Positions 1 to 8,198 of a DNA stretch of 64,000 nt are shown piece after piece. Made by a program: the position numbers and the translations under genes. Under the pieces are notes generated by a model. That model was not told where the DNA came from. It saw nothing but the letters and a program-made list of their open reading frames with translations, and did no database searches. The stretch is from an uncultured Lachnospiraceae bacterium. GTDB lineage: Bacteria > Bacillota > Clostridia > Lachnospirales > Lachnospiraceae. Position 1 is the first letter of the stretch, and each line of letters opens with the position of its first letter. The DNA is taken from contig CANRPU010000008.1 of assembly GCA_947632555.1 (NCBI GenBank), forward strand, positions 49,917-113,916, in the 5' to 3' direction.

Positions 1-1154
1 TTGACAGTCAGCTCATCGCCCCGGTGCACCTGCGACACCCGCCTGATCGCGCGGCCTTCCTTATCCTCCACAAAGGAATATCCCTGGCTTAACTTCGCCA
101 GGGGAGAAAGCCCTCTGAACTGCTCCGCCAGCAGCGCCAGCTTATGGCGGCTGTCCTCCAGCTTCCTTTTGACTTCTCTCTGCAGGCTCTCCTCCAGCTT
201 CAGCGCGCGCATCCGCTGTTCCCGGATCCTGCTTTCCGGCCTGGCATGGTCCAGCCGCAGTCCCAGTTTCTCCGCCCTGTCCCTGCTTTCCCTGAGCTTT
301 CCGCGCAGAGGCCGCCTTAAGGCCTCCCCGTACCCATCCAGAAGTTCCTGCGCCTGCCGGTAATCATAGACCGCCAGCTCCGCGGCCGCGGAAGGCGTAG
401 GCGCCCGCAGGTCCGCCACATAATCCACAATGGTCGTGTCCGTTTCATGCCCTACCGCGGAGATCACCGGGATCCCGCAGTCAAAAACGGCCTGCGCCAC
501 CATTTCCTCGTTAAACGCCCAAAGATCCTCCAGGGAACCGCCGCCCCGTCCTACGATGATGACGTCCACATGCTGCTCTTCCAGAGCCCTGATGCCGCTG
601 CAGATACTCTCGGCCGCCATATCCCCCTGCACGATGGCGGGGTAAAGCAGGATCCTGATATAGGGGTTGCGCCTCTTCGCCACATTGATGATGTCCCGTA
701 CCGCCGCCCCCGCAGGTGCCGTCACCACTCCCAGCGTGCGGATATACTTCGGAATGGGACGTTTATATTCCGGGGCGAACATGCCCCTTTCTTCCAGTTC
801 CCGCTTCAGGGCCTCGAATTTTTCATAGAGCAGCCCCACGCCATCTCTGACGATCTGTCTGGCATAGAGCTGATATTTCCCGTCCCGCTCGTATACGTCC
901 ACGCTGCCGCCGGCCACCACCTGCTGCCCGTCCTGCAGGGTGAAGCGCAGCCCGTCCCTGCTGCTTTTCCACATCACGCAGGGAAGCGTTCCTTTTTCGT
1001 CCTTTAAAGTAAAATAAATATGTCCAGAAGAATGATACTTACAGTTGCTGACTTCTCCCCTGATGAAAACCGACTGTAACATAAAATCCTGCGTGAACAT
1101 ATTTTTGATGTATGTATTCACTTGCCCTACTGTATAAATATTCTGTATGATCAT
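1..1154 (-). CDS. xseA: Exodeoxyribonuclease VII large subunit (3' end cut by window edge)
   Basis: Catalytic large subunit of exonuclease VII, which degrades single-stranded DNA to oligonucleotides in the cytoplasm together with XseB. About 384 codons are visible on the minus strand, starting at ATG 1154. The N-terminal OB-fold portion (about residues 1-100, with the HSSGHIYFTLKD motif) is followed by the catalytic domain with GRGGGSLEDLWAFNEE and SAVGHETDTT, then a long charged helical region. The family is usually 400-450 residues, so only a short C-terminal piece is missing beyond base 1. It starts 8 bp after the nusB stop, so nusB and xseA are almost certainly cotranscribed. xseB would be expected just outside the window. 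Confidence 0.95.
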   Translation of the reverse strand, partial: MIIQNIYTVGQVNTYIKNMFTQDFMLQSVFIRGEVSNCKYHSSGHIYFTLKDEKGTLPCVMWKSSRDGLRFTLQDGQQVVAGGSVDVYERDGKYQLYARQIVRDGVGLLYEKFEALKRELEERGMFAPEYKRPIPKYIRTLGVVTAPAGAAVRDIINVAKRRNPYIRILLYPAIVQGDMAAESICSGIRALEEQHVDVIIVGRGGGSLEDLWAFNEEMVAQAVFDCGIPVISAVGHETDTTIVDYVADLRAPTPSAAAELAVYDYRQAQELLDGYGEALRRPLRGKLRESRDRAEKLGLRLDHARPESRIREQRMRALKLEESLQREVKRKLEDSRHKLALLAEQFRGLSPLAKLSQGYSFVEDKEGRAIRRVSQVHRGDELTV

Positions 1155-1162
1155 CACCGGCC

Positions 1163-1561
1163 TTACGCGAATTTGGCCAAGACCGCGTTGACAAACGCCC
1201 CCGCGTTTTCCTGTCCGAACTTCTTGGCCAGTTCCACAGCTTCATTGATGGCTACTCCCACCGGAACCTCTTCGTCATAGCGCATCTCGTACAGCGCCAG
1301 CCGCAGCAGCGTCAGCTCCACCTTTCCCATACGGCTCACGTCCCAGTTTTCGGCTTTCTCCCCGATCTGCGCGTCTATTTCGGACAGCTTCTCCATAATC
1401 CTGCCATATTTGTCTGTAATGTAGGCCGCGTCCGCTTCGCTCCTGACAGTTTCCCCGTCCTCCAGAAACAGCCGCATCTGCTCAGGCATATCCGCAGGTT
1501 CATTAAATTCCACTCTGAAAAGCAGAAGAAAGATCTGCTCTCTCAGCTCACGTCTGCTCAT
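1163..1561 (-). CDS. nusB: Transcription antitermination factor NusB
   Basis: A 132-residue all-helical RNA-binding protein of normal family length. With NusE (S10) it binds boxA RNA in rRNA leaders and assembles antitermination complexes. Family features include the N-terminal RRELREQIFLLLF helix, and the C-terminal VPVGVAINEAVELAKKF segment followed by FVNAVLAKFA, which is the best-conserved part of NusB. It lies between the Asp23-family gene (22 bp upstream) and xseA (8 bp downstream) on the same strand. The Asp23-nusB-xse order is common in Clostridia. No defect is seen. Confidence 0.96.
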   Translation of the reverse strand: MSRRELREQIFLLLFRVEFNEPADMPEQMRLFLEDGETVRSEADAAYITDKYGRIMEKLSEIDAQIGEKAENWDVSRMGKVELTLLRLALYEMRYDEEVPVGVAINEAVELAKKFGQENAGAFVNAVLAKFA

Positions 1562-1583
1562 ATCCGTTTAACCCGTCCGCAAT

Positions 1584-1961
1584 CTATTTTGTCTTCGGCA
1601 TATTGACTCCGGCGATCCGTATATTGACATCCGTTACCTGAAGCCCGGTCATATTCTCAATGGCGCTCTTCACTTTTCCCTGTATCTTCTGGCTGACCGC
1701 CGGGATATTGTAGCCGTATTCCACCGTCACATACAGATTGACCTTTACGTTTTGGTTCAGGATCTCAGCTTTCACGCCTTTGATGGAATTTTTCCTGCCC
1801 ACCATGCTGATGATCTCTCCGGCCGAATTGCTTCCCAAAGCCGCCACGCCTTCCACTTCCTTGGCCGCCAGCGCCGCTATCATGGTCACTACGTCATCCG
1901 CTATCTGCACCGCGCCGATACTGCCGTTATCCTGTAAAACATGGGTATTTTTGTCTTCCAT
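1584..1961 (-). CDS. Asp23/Gls24 family envelope stress protein
   Basis: A 125-residue member of the Asp23/Gls24 family (DUF322), small soluble proteins linked to the cell envelope and alkaline or general stress in Firmicutes. Their molecular activity is not settled. Recognisable segments are IADDVVTMIAALAAKEVEGV near the N terminus, YVTVEYGYNIPAVSQKIQ, and the C-terminal MTGLQVTDVNIRIAGV. An ATG at 1961 and a GTG at 1964 both follow a GGAGG site; the ATG has the more usual spacing. It is the first gene of the Asp23-nusB-xseA unit, with a promoter-like sequence at 2026-2054. Confidence 0.9.
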   Translation of the reverse strand: MEDKNTHVLQDNGSIGAVQIADDVVTMIAALAAKEVEGVAALGSNSAGEIISMVGRKNSIKGVKAEILNQNVKVNLYVTVEYGYNIPAVSQKIQGKVKSAIENMTGLQVTDVNIRIAGVNMPKTK

Positions 1962-2025
1962 CACTCAAATCCTCCAAAAAAATCATACTGCTTCGATTCG
2001 GCCGTTTTCCGCCCTGAATAAGGTC

Positions 2026-2054
2026 ATTATAACACACCCGCTATTGTTCCACAA
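2026..2054 (-). promoter_or_regulatory. Promoter of the Asp23-nusB-xseA unit
   Basis: Minus-strand TTGTGG (2049-2054), a 17-bp spacer and TATAAT (2026-2031), about 65 bp upstream of the Asp23-family start. The -35 overlaps the 3' end of the upstream transglutaminase gene. Predicted by eye from sigma-A consensus and spacing only. Confidence 0.6.
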
Positions 2055-3294
2055 GCCAAAAAGTCATGGAAAGCTGTAAGGGATCCTCCGTATAGGCCAC
2101 GGAACCGCCGTTGGCGTTCAGGTAGTCGAAGATCTCCTGCTCGTCTACCAGATGCGCGTTAAAATCCGCGTATACCTCCTCGTCCGCGCATTTTAACGTC
2201 AGCTCCGTCCGGCCCGCGTCAATGCCCCTTTCAAAGAAATCCTCCACCGCGGTTTCCTCATATTCCGTAAAATAGGCCCCTTCCCTGATATAGTAGTTGG
2301 CCGCCATGGCGGCGCACTCAGGCAGGGGGACCACATTGTCGATCACGTGCGTTCTGGAGAGCTGCTCGGTCGTGACGCAGAAGTAATCGTAATTGACCGC
2401 GGGCTGATACGAAACGGCCCCTTCTCCTCCCTCCTCCGTCCGGTAGGAAGCATCCCCCCAGGTGGGATCCATATAGTAACTTTCCCCGTCCACCCATACC
2501 AGGTTCCAGGCATGGCCTTCGCCTCCGTTGACGGTGCCCTTGACCAGGGTGGAATCCACTCCCAGCCGTTCCAAAAGATACTGGGCCGCTTTGGCGTAGC
2601 CCTGGCAGACCGATTCGTGGTTGACCAAAACGGAATAGATATTCTGGCTTTCTTCCGCGTCCTTGCGGTACTCCGTTTCCATCACGATGGTATCGTATAC
2701 ATATTTGACCTTGTCGTAATCGGAAGCATCGGAGGCGATCCCTTTCAGGTACGTTTCCGCCTGCGCCTCTATCAGCTTCTGCTTCTCTTCCCTCTCCTCC
2801 GGGCTCATGGTATAAAGGCCGGCGAAGCCCAGCCCGGCGATTTCTCCCGCGTAAGTATAGCGGGTATAGGTGTATCCTCTTACAAAGAACAGTTCGGGAT
2901 GGTCGTTCATCACGCACTGAAACACCTTGTCCAGCCGCGCTTCCTCCACCTGCTCCCCCCAGTCCACGGACAGTTCCCCTTCTTCCAGCATCCTGTTCAG
3001 GATATCGTACATTTCCACGTACCAGCACTTTTCCTCTTCCGTCAGGCATTCATAGCAGTAAAGCCCCCAGTGGGCCTCGCCCTGTGTGATCAGTTCCGGT
3101 ACTTCCCGCTCCGCCGGCGCCGTAAAAGCCGTTTCTTCCGCCGCCTGTCCCGCAGACAAAGACGGCGCCCTCGCTATCCGTTTTTCCTGACTGACAACGC
3201 AGAATCCCGTCAGAAGGACCAGTATTCCGGCGGCCAGAAGTTTCCCCGCGTTGCGTTTTCTGTTCTTTTTTTCGTATTCCGATCGATGTGACAA
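2041..3294 (-). CDS. Membrane-anchored transglutaminase-like protein
   Basis: A 417-residue protein with a hydrophobic anchor at about residues 17-35, then an extracytoplasmic region containing a transglutaminase/papain-like core. The predicted triad is Cys230 in HESVCQGYAKA, His261 in GGEGHAWNLV and Asp276 in YYMDPTWGD. This fold includes peptidases, amidases and crosslinking enzymes, so the substrate cannot be inferred; a cell-wall or surface protein is plausible. The start is TTG at 3294, preceded by AAAGGA at good spacing. It sits between prfC and the Asp23 gene on the same strand, and a separate promoter for the Asp23 unit overlaps its stop. Confidence 0.82.
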   Translation of the reverse strand: MSHRSEYEKKNRKRNAGKLLAAGILVLLTGFCVVSQEKRIARAPSLSAGQAAEETAFTAPAEREVPELITQGEAHWGLYCYECLTEEEKCWYVEMYDILNRMLEEGELSVDWGEQVEEARLDKVFQCVMNDHPELFFVRGYTYTRYTYAGEIAGLGFAGLYTMSPEEREEKQKLIEAQAETYLKGIASDASDYDKVKYVYDTIVMETEYRKDAEESQNIYSVLVNHESVCQGYAKAAQYLLERLGVDSTLVKGTVNGGEGHAWNLVWVDGESYYMDPTWGDASYRTEEGGEGAVSYQPAVNYDYFCVTTEQLSRTHVIDNVVPLPECAAMAANYYIREGAYFTEYEETAVEDFFERGIDAGRTELTLKCADEEVYADFNAHLVDEQEIFDYLNANGGSVAYTEDPLQLSMTFWLVEQ

Positions 3295-3333
3295 AGTAAA
3301 TCCTTTCCGCTCCTGTCCCCCAGGCGCAGGCCG

Positions 3334-4929
3334 TCAGTTCCGTCCAAACTCCGAAAGCACCAGTCCCTCGTTCCGCTCCAGCGTCATTCCCACGCTCCAC
3401 GCGTTGACAAAGAGCAGCAGAGGGTTTCCCTTCAGATCCTGAACCTTTTTCATATCAGAGGTACCGGTCAGCTTCCCGATATCCAGATCCTTGTTCTCGA
3501 TCCAGCGGATATGCTCATAGGGAAGAGGCTCCAGACGTATCTCCACATTGTATTCGTTTTCCAGGCGGTATTTCAACACGTCAAACTGCAGAACGCCCAC
3601 CACGCCCACTATGATCTCTTCCATACCGGTATTGTATTCCTGGAAGATCTGAATGGCGCCCTCCTGCGCGATCTGGCTTATTCCCTTGATAAACTGTTTC
3701 CGTTTCATGGTATCCATCTGGCGCACCCGGGCAAAATGCTCCGGCGCGAAAGTGGGGATCCCTTCATACCGGAATTTCTCCCTGGGCATGCACAGCGTAT
3801 CCCCGATGGAAAAGATACCGGGGTCGAATACGCCGATGATATCTCCCGCGTAAGCCTCCGAAAGGATCTTTCTCTCATCCGCCATAAGCTGCTGCGGCTG
3901 GGAAAGGCGCATCACCTTGTCCCCCTGGACATGGCGCACTTCCATGCCGGCGTCAAACCGGCCGGAGCAGATGCGCATAAACGCGATCCTGTCCCTGTGG
4001 GCTTTGTTCATATTGGCCTGGATCTTGAACACAAAAGCGGAAAACTCGCTTTCCACCGGATCGATAAGCCCGATGTCCGCCTTTCTGGCAAGAGGCGTAG
4101 TGGTCATTTCCAGAAAATATTTCAGGAACATCTCCACACCGAAATTCGTCAGGGCCGAGCCGAAAAATACCGGCGTCAGTTCTCCCGCCCTGACTCTCTC
4201 AAGATCAAATTCCGCGCTGGCGCCGTCCAGCAGTTCGATCTCCCCGGTCAGCTTGTCCGCCGCCTCTCCGCCTACAGCGGCAATAAGCCTTTCCCGTTCT
4301 TTCACCGGCACTTCGGTGGTTTCCCCTTCTTTGGTCCCCTTCTGGGTGTCTGAGTAGAGGAATACCGCCTGCCTGCCGCGGTCGTAAACGCCCCTGAAGC
4401 CTTTTCCTGAGCCGATGGGCCAGTTTACCGGGCAGGTGTCGATCCCAAGCTCCTTTTCGATCTCATCCAGCAGTTCAAAGGTATCCCCCGCATCCCGGTC
4501 CATCTTGTTGATAAAAGTAAAGATCGGGATCCTGCGCATGACGCAGACCTTGAAAAGTTTCCTGGTCTGGGCCTCCACTCCTTTGGAGGCGTCGATCACC
4601 ATGACCGCGGAATCCGCCGCCATCAGCGTGCGGTAGGTATCCTCCGAGAAATCCTGGTGTCCCGGCGTATCCAGTATATTGATGCAGAATCCGCCGTACT
4701 CAAACTGCAGAACGGAAGAGGTAACTGAAATACCTCTTTCCTTTTCGATCTCCATCCAGTCCGATACCGCGTGTCTGGCGGTGGCCTTTCCCTTGACGCT
4801 GCCCGCCAGATTGATGGCGCCGCCATACAGCAGGAACTTTTCCGTCAGCGTGGTCTTCCCGGCGTCGGGATGGGATATGATAGCAAATGTCCTTCTTCTG
4901 TTTATTTCTTTTGCGTAGTTTTCCGCCAC
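3334..4929 (-). CDS. prfC: Peptide chain release factor 3
   Basis: A 531-residue translational GTPase that recycles RF1/RF2 from the ribosome after peptide release. It has the G1 loop SHPDAGKTTLTEK, the G3 motif DTPGHQDFSEDT and the G4 motif NKMDRD, followed by EF-Tu-like domain 2 and the RF3 C-terminal domain. I chose a GTG start at 4929 because GGAGG lies 8 bases before it. The open frame extends to 4956, but that segment contains the ribosome binding site. Length matches the family (about 525-530). It lies 30 bp downstream of deoB. Confidence 0.95.
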   Translation of the reverse strand: MAENYAKEINRRRTFAIISHPDAGKTTLTEKFLLYGGAINLAGSVKGKATARHAVSDWMEIEKERGISVTSSVLQFEYGGFCINILDTPGHQDFSEDTYRTLMAADSAVMVIDASKGVEAQTRKLFKVCVMRRIPIFTFINKMDRDAGDTFELLDEIEKELGIDTCPVNWPIGSGKGFRGVYDRGRQAVFLYSDTQKGTKEGETTEVPVKERERLIAAVGGEAADKLTGEIELLDGASAEFDLERVRAGELTPVFFGSALTNFGVEMFLKYFLEMTTTPLARKADIGLIDPVESEFSAFVFKIQANMNKAHRDRIAFMRICSGRFDAGMEVRHVQGDKVMRLSQPQQLMADERKILSEAYAGDIIGVFDPGIFSIGDTLCMPREKFRYEGIPTFAPEHFARVRQMDTMKRKQFIKGISQIAQEGAIQIFQEYNTGMEEIIVGVVGVLQFDVLKYRLENEYNVEIRLEPLPYEHIRWIENKDLDIGKLTGTSDMKKVQDLKGNPLLLFVNAWSVGMTLERNEGLVLSEFGRN

Positions 4930-4959
4930 GATCTTTTCCTCCAATATCCTGTACACTGC

Positions 4960-6126
4960 CTAAAGCATGCTTTCCGCCGCGAAAGCCGGCCGGATCCCGA
5001 AATATTCCAATACGGTGGCGCCTATGTCGGCAAAACTGCCGCGGGTACCGCGGTTTCCGGCGCGCACTCCGTTTCCGTACATCAGGAAAGGCGTGTATTC
5101 CCTTGTGTGGTCAGTGGTAGCCAGATAACCCGGATCACAGCCATGGTCGGCCGTTATCATCAGGATATCTTCTTTCCCAAGCCGGTTCAAAAACGCCGGC
5201 AGCCTCCGGTCAAACGCGTCCAAAGCCTTCGCGTAGCCGTCTATATCCCGCCGGTGCCCGTACAGCATGTCGAAATCCACCAGATTTACAAAGCACAGTC
5301 CCTGAAAATCCCGTTCCATATACTCTTCCAGCCTGTCCATGCCTTCTTCGTTCCCCGCTGTACGGACATATTCCGTGATCCCGGCTCCCGCGAAGATATC
5401 GTAGATCTTGCCCACGGCGATCACGTCCCGGCCGGCCGCCTTTAACTGATCCAGCATGGTAACGGCGGGAGGCTTCAAGGAATAATCATGCCTGCCCGCG
5501 GTGCGCGTAAAGCTGCCCGGTCTTCCGGTAAACGGCCGGGCGATCACCCTGCCTACGCCGTGGGGTCCCGTCAGGATTTCCCTGGCGATCTCGCAGTCCT
5601 TGTAGAGTTCCTCCAGAGGAACTGTTTCTTCATGGGCGGCGATCTGGAACACACTGTCCGCGGAAGTATAGACGATCAGTTTCCCCGTCCGCATATGTTC
5701 CCTGCCGTAAGCCTCTATGACCTGAGTACCGGAATAGGGCGCGTTGCAGAGCACGCCCCGCCCCGTTCTCTCCCGGAAAGGAGCCAGCACCTCTTCGGGA
5801 AAGCCCTGCGGATACACCGGCAGCGGCTGTTTGGAGCAAATACCCGCTATTTCCCAATGCCCTATGGTAGTATCCTTCCCCATGGAGGCCTCCCTCATAC
5901 GGGCATACGCGCCTATGGGTTCTTCTGTTCCCGCGGACTCGGCCCGCGCGCCGTCTATTCTGAAAAGTCCCAGTTTCGCCAGAGCGGGCAGACAGGGCCT
6001 GCCGGAAAAGAACGGACTTTTCACCACCGTGCCAAGCGTATCCGCTCCCGTATCCCCGAAGGCTTCGGCATCCGGCATGGCGCCCACTCCGAAACTGTCC
6101 AACACGATCAAAAACACTCGTTTCAT
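4960..6126 (-). CDS. deoB: Phosphopentomutase
   Basis: A 388-residue enzyme interconverting ribose-1-phosphate and ribose-5-phosphate (and the deoxy forms) in nucleoside salvage, cytoplasmic and Mn-dependent. Alkaline-phosphatase-superfamily metal motifs are present: LIVLDSFGVGAMPDA at the N terminus and ITADHGCDPGYLATTDHTRE near residues 325-345. Length is normal. No other deo genes are adjacent. A promoter with consensus spacing lies at 6165-6193, overlapping the end of spoIIIAH, so deoB-prfC is probably its own unit. Confidence 0.96.
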   Translation of the reverse strand: MKRVFLIVLDSFGVGAMPDAEAFGDTGADTLGTVVKSPFFSGRPCLPALAKLGLFRIDGARAESAGTEEPIGAYARMREASMGKDTTIGHWEIAGICSKQPLPVYPQGFPEEVLAPFRERTGRGVLCNAPYSGTQVIEAYGREHMRTGKLIVYTSADSVFQIAAHEETVPLEELYKDCEIAREILTGPHGVGRVIARPFTGRPGSFTRTAGRHDYSLKPPAVTMLDQLKAAGRDVIAVGKIYDIFAGAGITEYVRTAGNEEGMDRLEEYMERDFQGLCFVNLVDFDMLYGHRRDIDGYAKALDAFDRRLPAFLNRLGKEDILMITADHGCDPGYLATTDHTREYTPFLMYGNGVRAGNRGTRGSFADIGATVLEYFGIRPAFAAESML

Positions 6127-6164
6127 TTATGTATCCTCTTGTATTTTCCCTATCTACCAGTGTG

Positions 6165-6193
6165 AGTATACCATAATCCTTCTCAGTGCACAA
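6165..6193 (-). promoter_or_regulatory. deoB promoter
   Basis: Minus-strand TTGTGC (6188-6193), a 17-bp spacer and TATACT (6165-6170), about 40 bp before the deoB start. The -35 lies inside the last codons of spoIIIAH. By-eye prediction. Confidence 0.55.
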
Positions 6194-6929
6194 CCGTGCT
6201 GATGATGATATTTTCCGCCGGCTGAGCGGTCTTTCTTTTCACGATATCCTCGATCTGGGCTCTTTCGGCTTCCGTCAGTTCCGCCGCGTTCACCACCACG
6301 TCCACGCTGCCGTCACCGATGCTGACCACCACGTCGGTAAAGCCCTTCGCTTCCAGAAGGATTTCCGCTTCCATCTCCTGCTCCGCGATGGTAGTCATGG
6401 CCACCATGGTATCCACCGCGCTCTGCTTCTGCTCGTCACTCAGGGTCGTGCTGTTGATGATCTCCAGCAGAGTTTCTTTATTCTTTGCCCGTACCTGCTC
6501 TTTCATCATCTTCGCTTCCGCAAGGGTGGCTACGGACGCAGCGCCGGTAAAGACGGCCTCACCGGGTATTTCGCCTTCCGCGGGCGTTTCCCCCTCTCCG
6601 GACGCTATCACCACATCGTCGGGCAGGTAATTTTCCGTAATTTCCTCCACATCAGAATCCAGGCTTTCGATCTCCGTCAGGGAAACCTCCTGCAGATCCT
6701 CCTCCGACAGATCCAGCAGACCGTCCACGTCCAGATCATAGTCCTCTCCGGAATTGTCCGCGTACAGCTCTTCCCCTCCCGGCTGGGTAATGGTCTGTAC
6801 ATCGCCGGAGGCCGGTACGTATTCTTCTTCGTCAAGGCTGCCTGACGTGAACTGTAAATATCCCGCGACCGCAATCATAATTGCCAGTGCAGTAATCATA
6901 AGTTGGTTCTTCTTTAAAATGTTTTTCAC
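6183..6929 (-). CDS. spoIIIAH: Stage III sporulation protein AH
   Basis: A 248-residue mother-cell protein of the engulfing sporangium. After an N-terminal membrane anchor (about residues 8-25), its C-terminal YscJ/FliF-like ring domain projects into the space between mother cell and forespore, where it pairs with forespore SpoIIQ to form the feeding-tube channel. Visible here are the anchor, an acidic linker (about residues 30-120) and the conserved C-terminal half beginning EAKMMKEQVRAKNKETLLEI. GTG start at 6929 with GGGGAG upstream. It is the last gene of the spoIIIA operon, and the acidic linker makes it somewhat longer than the B. subtilis protein. Confidence 0.93.
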   Translation of the reverse strand: MKNILKKNQLMITALAIMIAVAGYLQFTSGSLDEEEYVPASGDVQTITQPGGEELYADNSGEDYDLDVDGLLDLSEEDLQEVSLTEIESLDSDVEEITENYLPDDVVIASGEGETPAEGEIPGEAVFTGAASVATLAEAKMMKEQVRAKNKETLLEIINSTTLSDEQKQSAVDTMVAMTTIAEQEMEAEILLEAKGFTDVVVSIGDGSVDVVVNAAELTEAERAQIEDIVKRKTAQPAENIIISTVVH

Positions 6930-7029
6930 CTTATTCTCCCCTTTGCTGGCTGCCCGCCAGTTCTTTTTGCTATTTCATTATATTAGCCTGTTCATTTCCC
7001 TATGCATAATTTGTACCACGCAATTTCCG

Positions 7030-7605
7030 TCAGTTTCCCCCCTGCAGTTTCATGACTTTAACGCGGTTCGCTTCTATCCCGAAGATCACTCTGACCGCGT
7101 CCAGCAGTTCCATGCTGACATTCCCTTCTCCGGCGCCTTCCGCCAGCACGATGACACCCTCCACTTTTGGAGGAAGCGTTTTTACCACATAGGGAAACGA
7201 CTGCCCGCTTTCGGACAGAAACACCGTATTTTCCGCCGTGTCCTCCGTCTTTATATCCCTTTTTCCGCCTTCCCCGTCCTCCTCACCGGTTTCCGAAAGG
7301 GAGCGGGTCACGTCCTTTTCCAGTACGGTTTCTTCGGAATCGCTCAGAGTGATCATCACCTTCACCTCTCCCGCTCCCTCCAGCCGGCTCAGGGTTTCCT
7401 CCAAGCGCCTTTCCATTGCCCGCGCGTAATCTTCCTCACTGCCGGAAAGGATCACCGCCGCTTCCTCTTTGGCCCCGTCCGCGCCGTTTTGCCCGTCTTC
7501 CTCCTTTTTGACGGGCAGGGCAATGACCATCAGGAGGATCCCGGCCAATACCACCACCACCAGGTTGGTCTTATTTTGAAAAAACGATGTCAGCTTTTCA
7601 ATCAT
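7030..7605 (-). CDS. spoIIIAG: Stage III sporulation protein AG
   Basis: A 191-residue subunit that forms the large mother-cell ring of the SpoIIIA-SpoIIQ transenvelope complex. An N-terminal transmembrane helix (residues about 14-30, LVVVVLAGILLMVIAL) is followed by a periplasmic-type ring-building domain with ERRLEETLSRLEGAGEVKVM and the C-terminal VEGVIVLAEGAG segment. The start overlaps the spoIIIAF stop by 8 bp (ATGATTGA), indicating translational coupling. Confidence 0.94.
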   Translation of the reverse strand: MIEKLTSFFQNKTNLVVVVLAGILLMVIALPVKKEEDGQNGADGAKEEAAVILSGSEEDYARAMERRLEETLSRLEGAGEVKVMITLSDSEETVLEKDVTRSLSETGEEDGEGGKRDIKTEDTAENTVFLSESGQSFPYVVKTLPPKVEGVIVLAEGAGEGNVSMELLDAVRVIFGIEANRVKVMKLQGGN

Positions 7606-8068
7606 GAAGGTCCACCTCTATCCTCTCCACCAGCCTTTCCTCTTCCGGCGTATCCTCGCTGTCCTCTGACGTTTCCCTGCCGTCCTCCGGCGTTTCTCTG
7701 CCGTCCTCCGGCGTTTCTCTGCCGTCCTCCGGCGTTTCCGCTTCCTGCATTTTATTAAGTTGTGATTTAACTTCTTCCAGCGTCATCTTTTCCAGCAGGG
7801 ACCGCGCCTCGGCACCCGTCTTTTCCGCCTCTTCCATTTCCCGCTCCAGCGCCTCATCATAAAATAACACTCGATTTTCAAGAGGCTCCGCCGTCCCCTT
7901 TCCAAAGATCTGCGCAATGGGACCGATCAGCAGCGCCAGTACCATCATACTCATCAAAAGACGTATATATTTCCCGTATACCTCTGAAGGCCTGAAATGC
8001 AGCAGCATCTGCGCGCATACTATGAAAATGCCTGTCTGTCTGATCATCTGCAGCAGAGATTCTCCCAT
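7598..8068 (-). CDS. spoIIIAF: Stage III sporulation protein AF
   Basis: A 156-residue mother-cell membrane protein of the SpoIIIA complex with two hydrophobic N-terminal segments (about residues 10-27 and 35-55) and a C-terminal extramembrane part. The C terminus is unusual: residues about 108-145 contain repeats of the heptad ETPEDGR encoded by 21-bp tandem repeats, giving an acidic low-complexity tail. It overlaps spoIIIAG. Ribosome binding site AGGAGG precedes ATG 8068. Confidence 0.88.
   Translation of the reverse strand: MGESLLQMIRQTGIFIVCAQMLLHFRPSEVYGKYIRLLMSMMVLALLIGPIAQIFGKGTAEPLENRVLFYDEALEREMEEAEKTGAEARSLLEKMTLEEVKSQLNKMQEAETPEDGRETPEDGRETPEDGRETSEDSEDTPEEERLVERIEVDLHD
7680..7742. 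repeat. Three 21-bp tandem repeats in spoIIIAF
   Basis: Three nearly identical in-frame 21-bp units (GTCCTCCGGCGTTTCTCTGC core on the plus strand) encode ETPEDGR repeats in the SpoIIIAF tail. Because the unit is a multiple of three, copy-number change would keep the frame. Confidence 0.85.
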
Positions 8069-8115
8069 GTTTCCTCCTGCCTTTCCGCCGGCGGCCGTAT
8101 ACCGGCCGATCCGGT

Positions 8116-8198
8116 CTAAAATCCCCGGTTAGTGGTGTAAGCGAACGCGGACAGCGCTTCCCGGCAGCGTCCGCCTAAAATCCCCGGTTAGTGGTGTA
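8116..8198. repeat. 24-bp direct duplication of the spoIIIAE stop region
   Basis: CTAAAATCCCCGGTTAGTGG plus four more bases occurs at 8175-8198, covering the last codons and stop of spoIIIAE, and again at 8116-8139, 59 bp further downstream in the intergenic space. The second copy would read Tyr-Thr-Thr-Asn-Arg-Gly-Phe-stop in the same sense. It probably reflects a local duplication or slippage event. Confidence 0.85.

Noticed and set aside
2347..3291. Long plus-strand ORF opposite the transglutaminase-like gene
   Set aside because: It mirrors codon periodicity of the minus-strand gene, lacks a ribosome binding site, and its product has no recognisable features. The same reasoning removes other long antisense ORFs, such as those opposite xseA, deoB, pnp, the ABC exporter and the RND gene.
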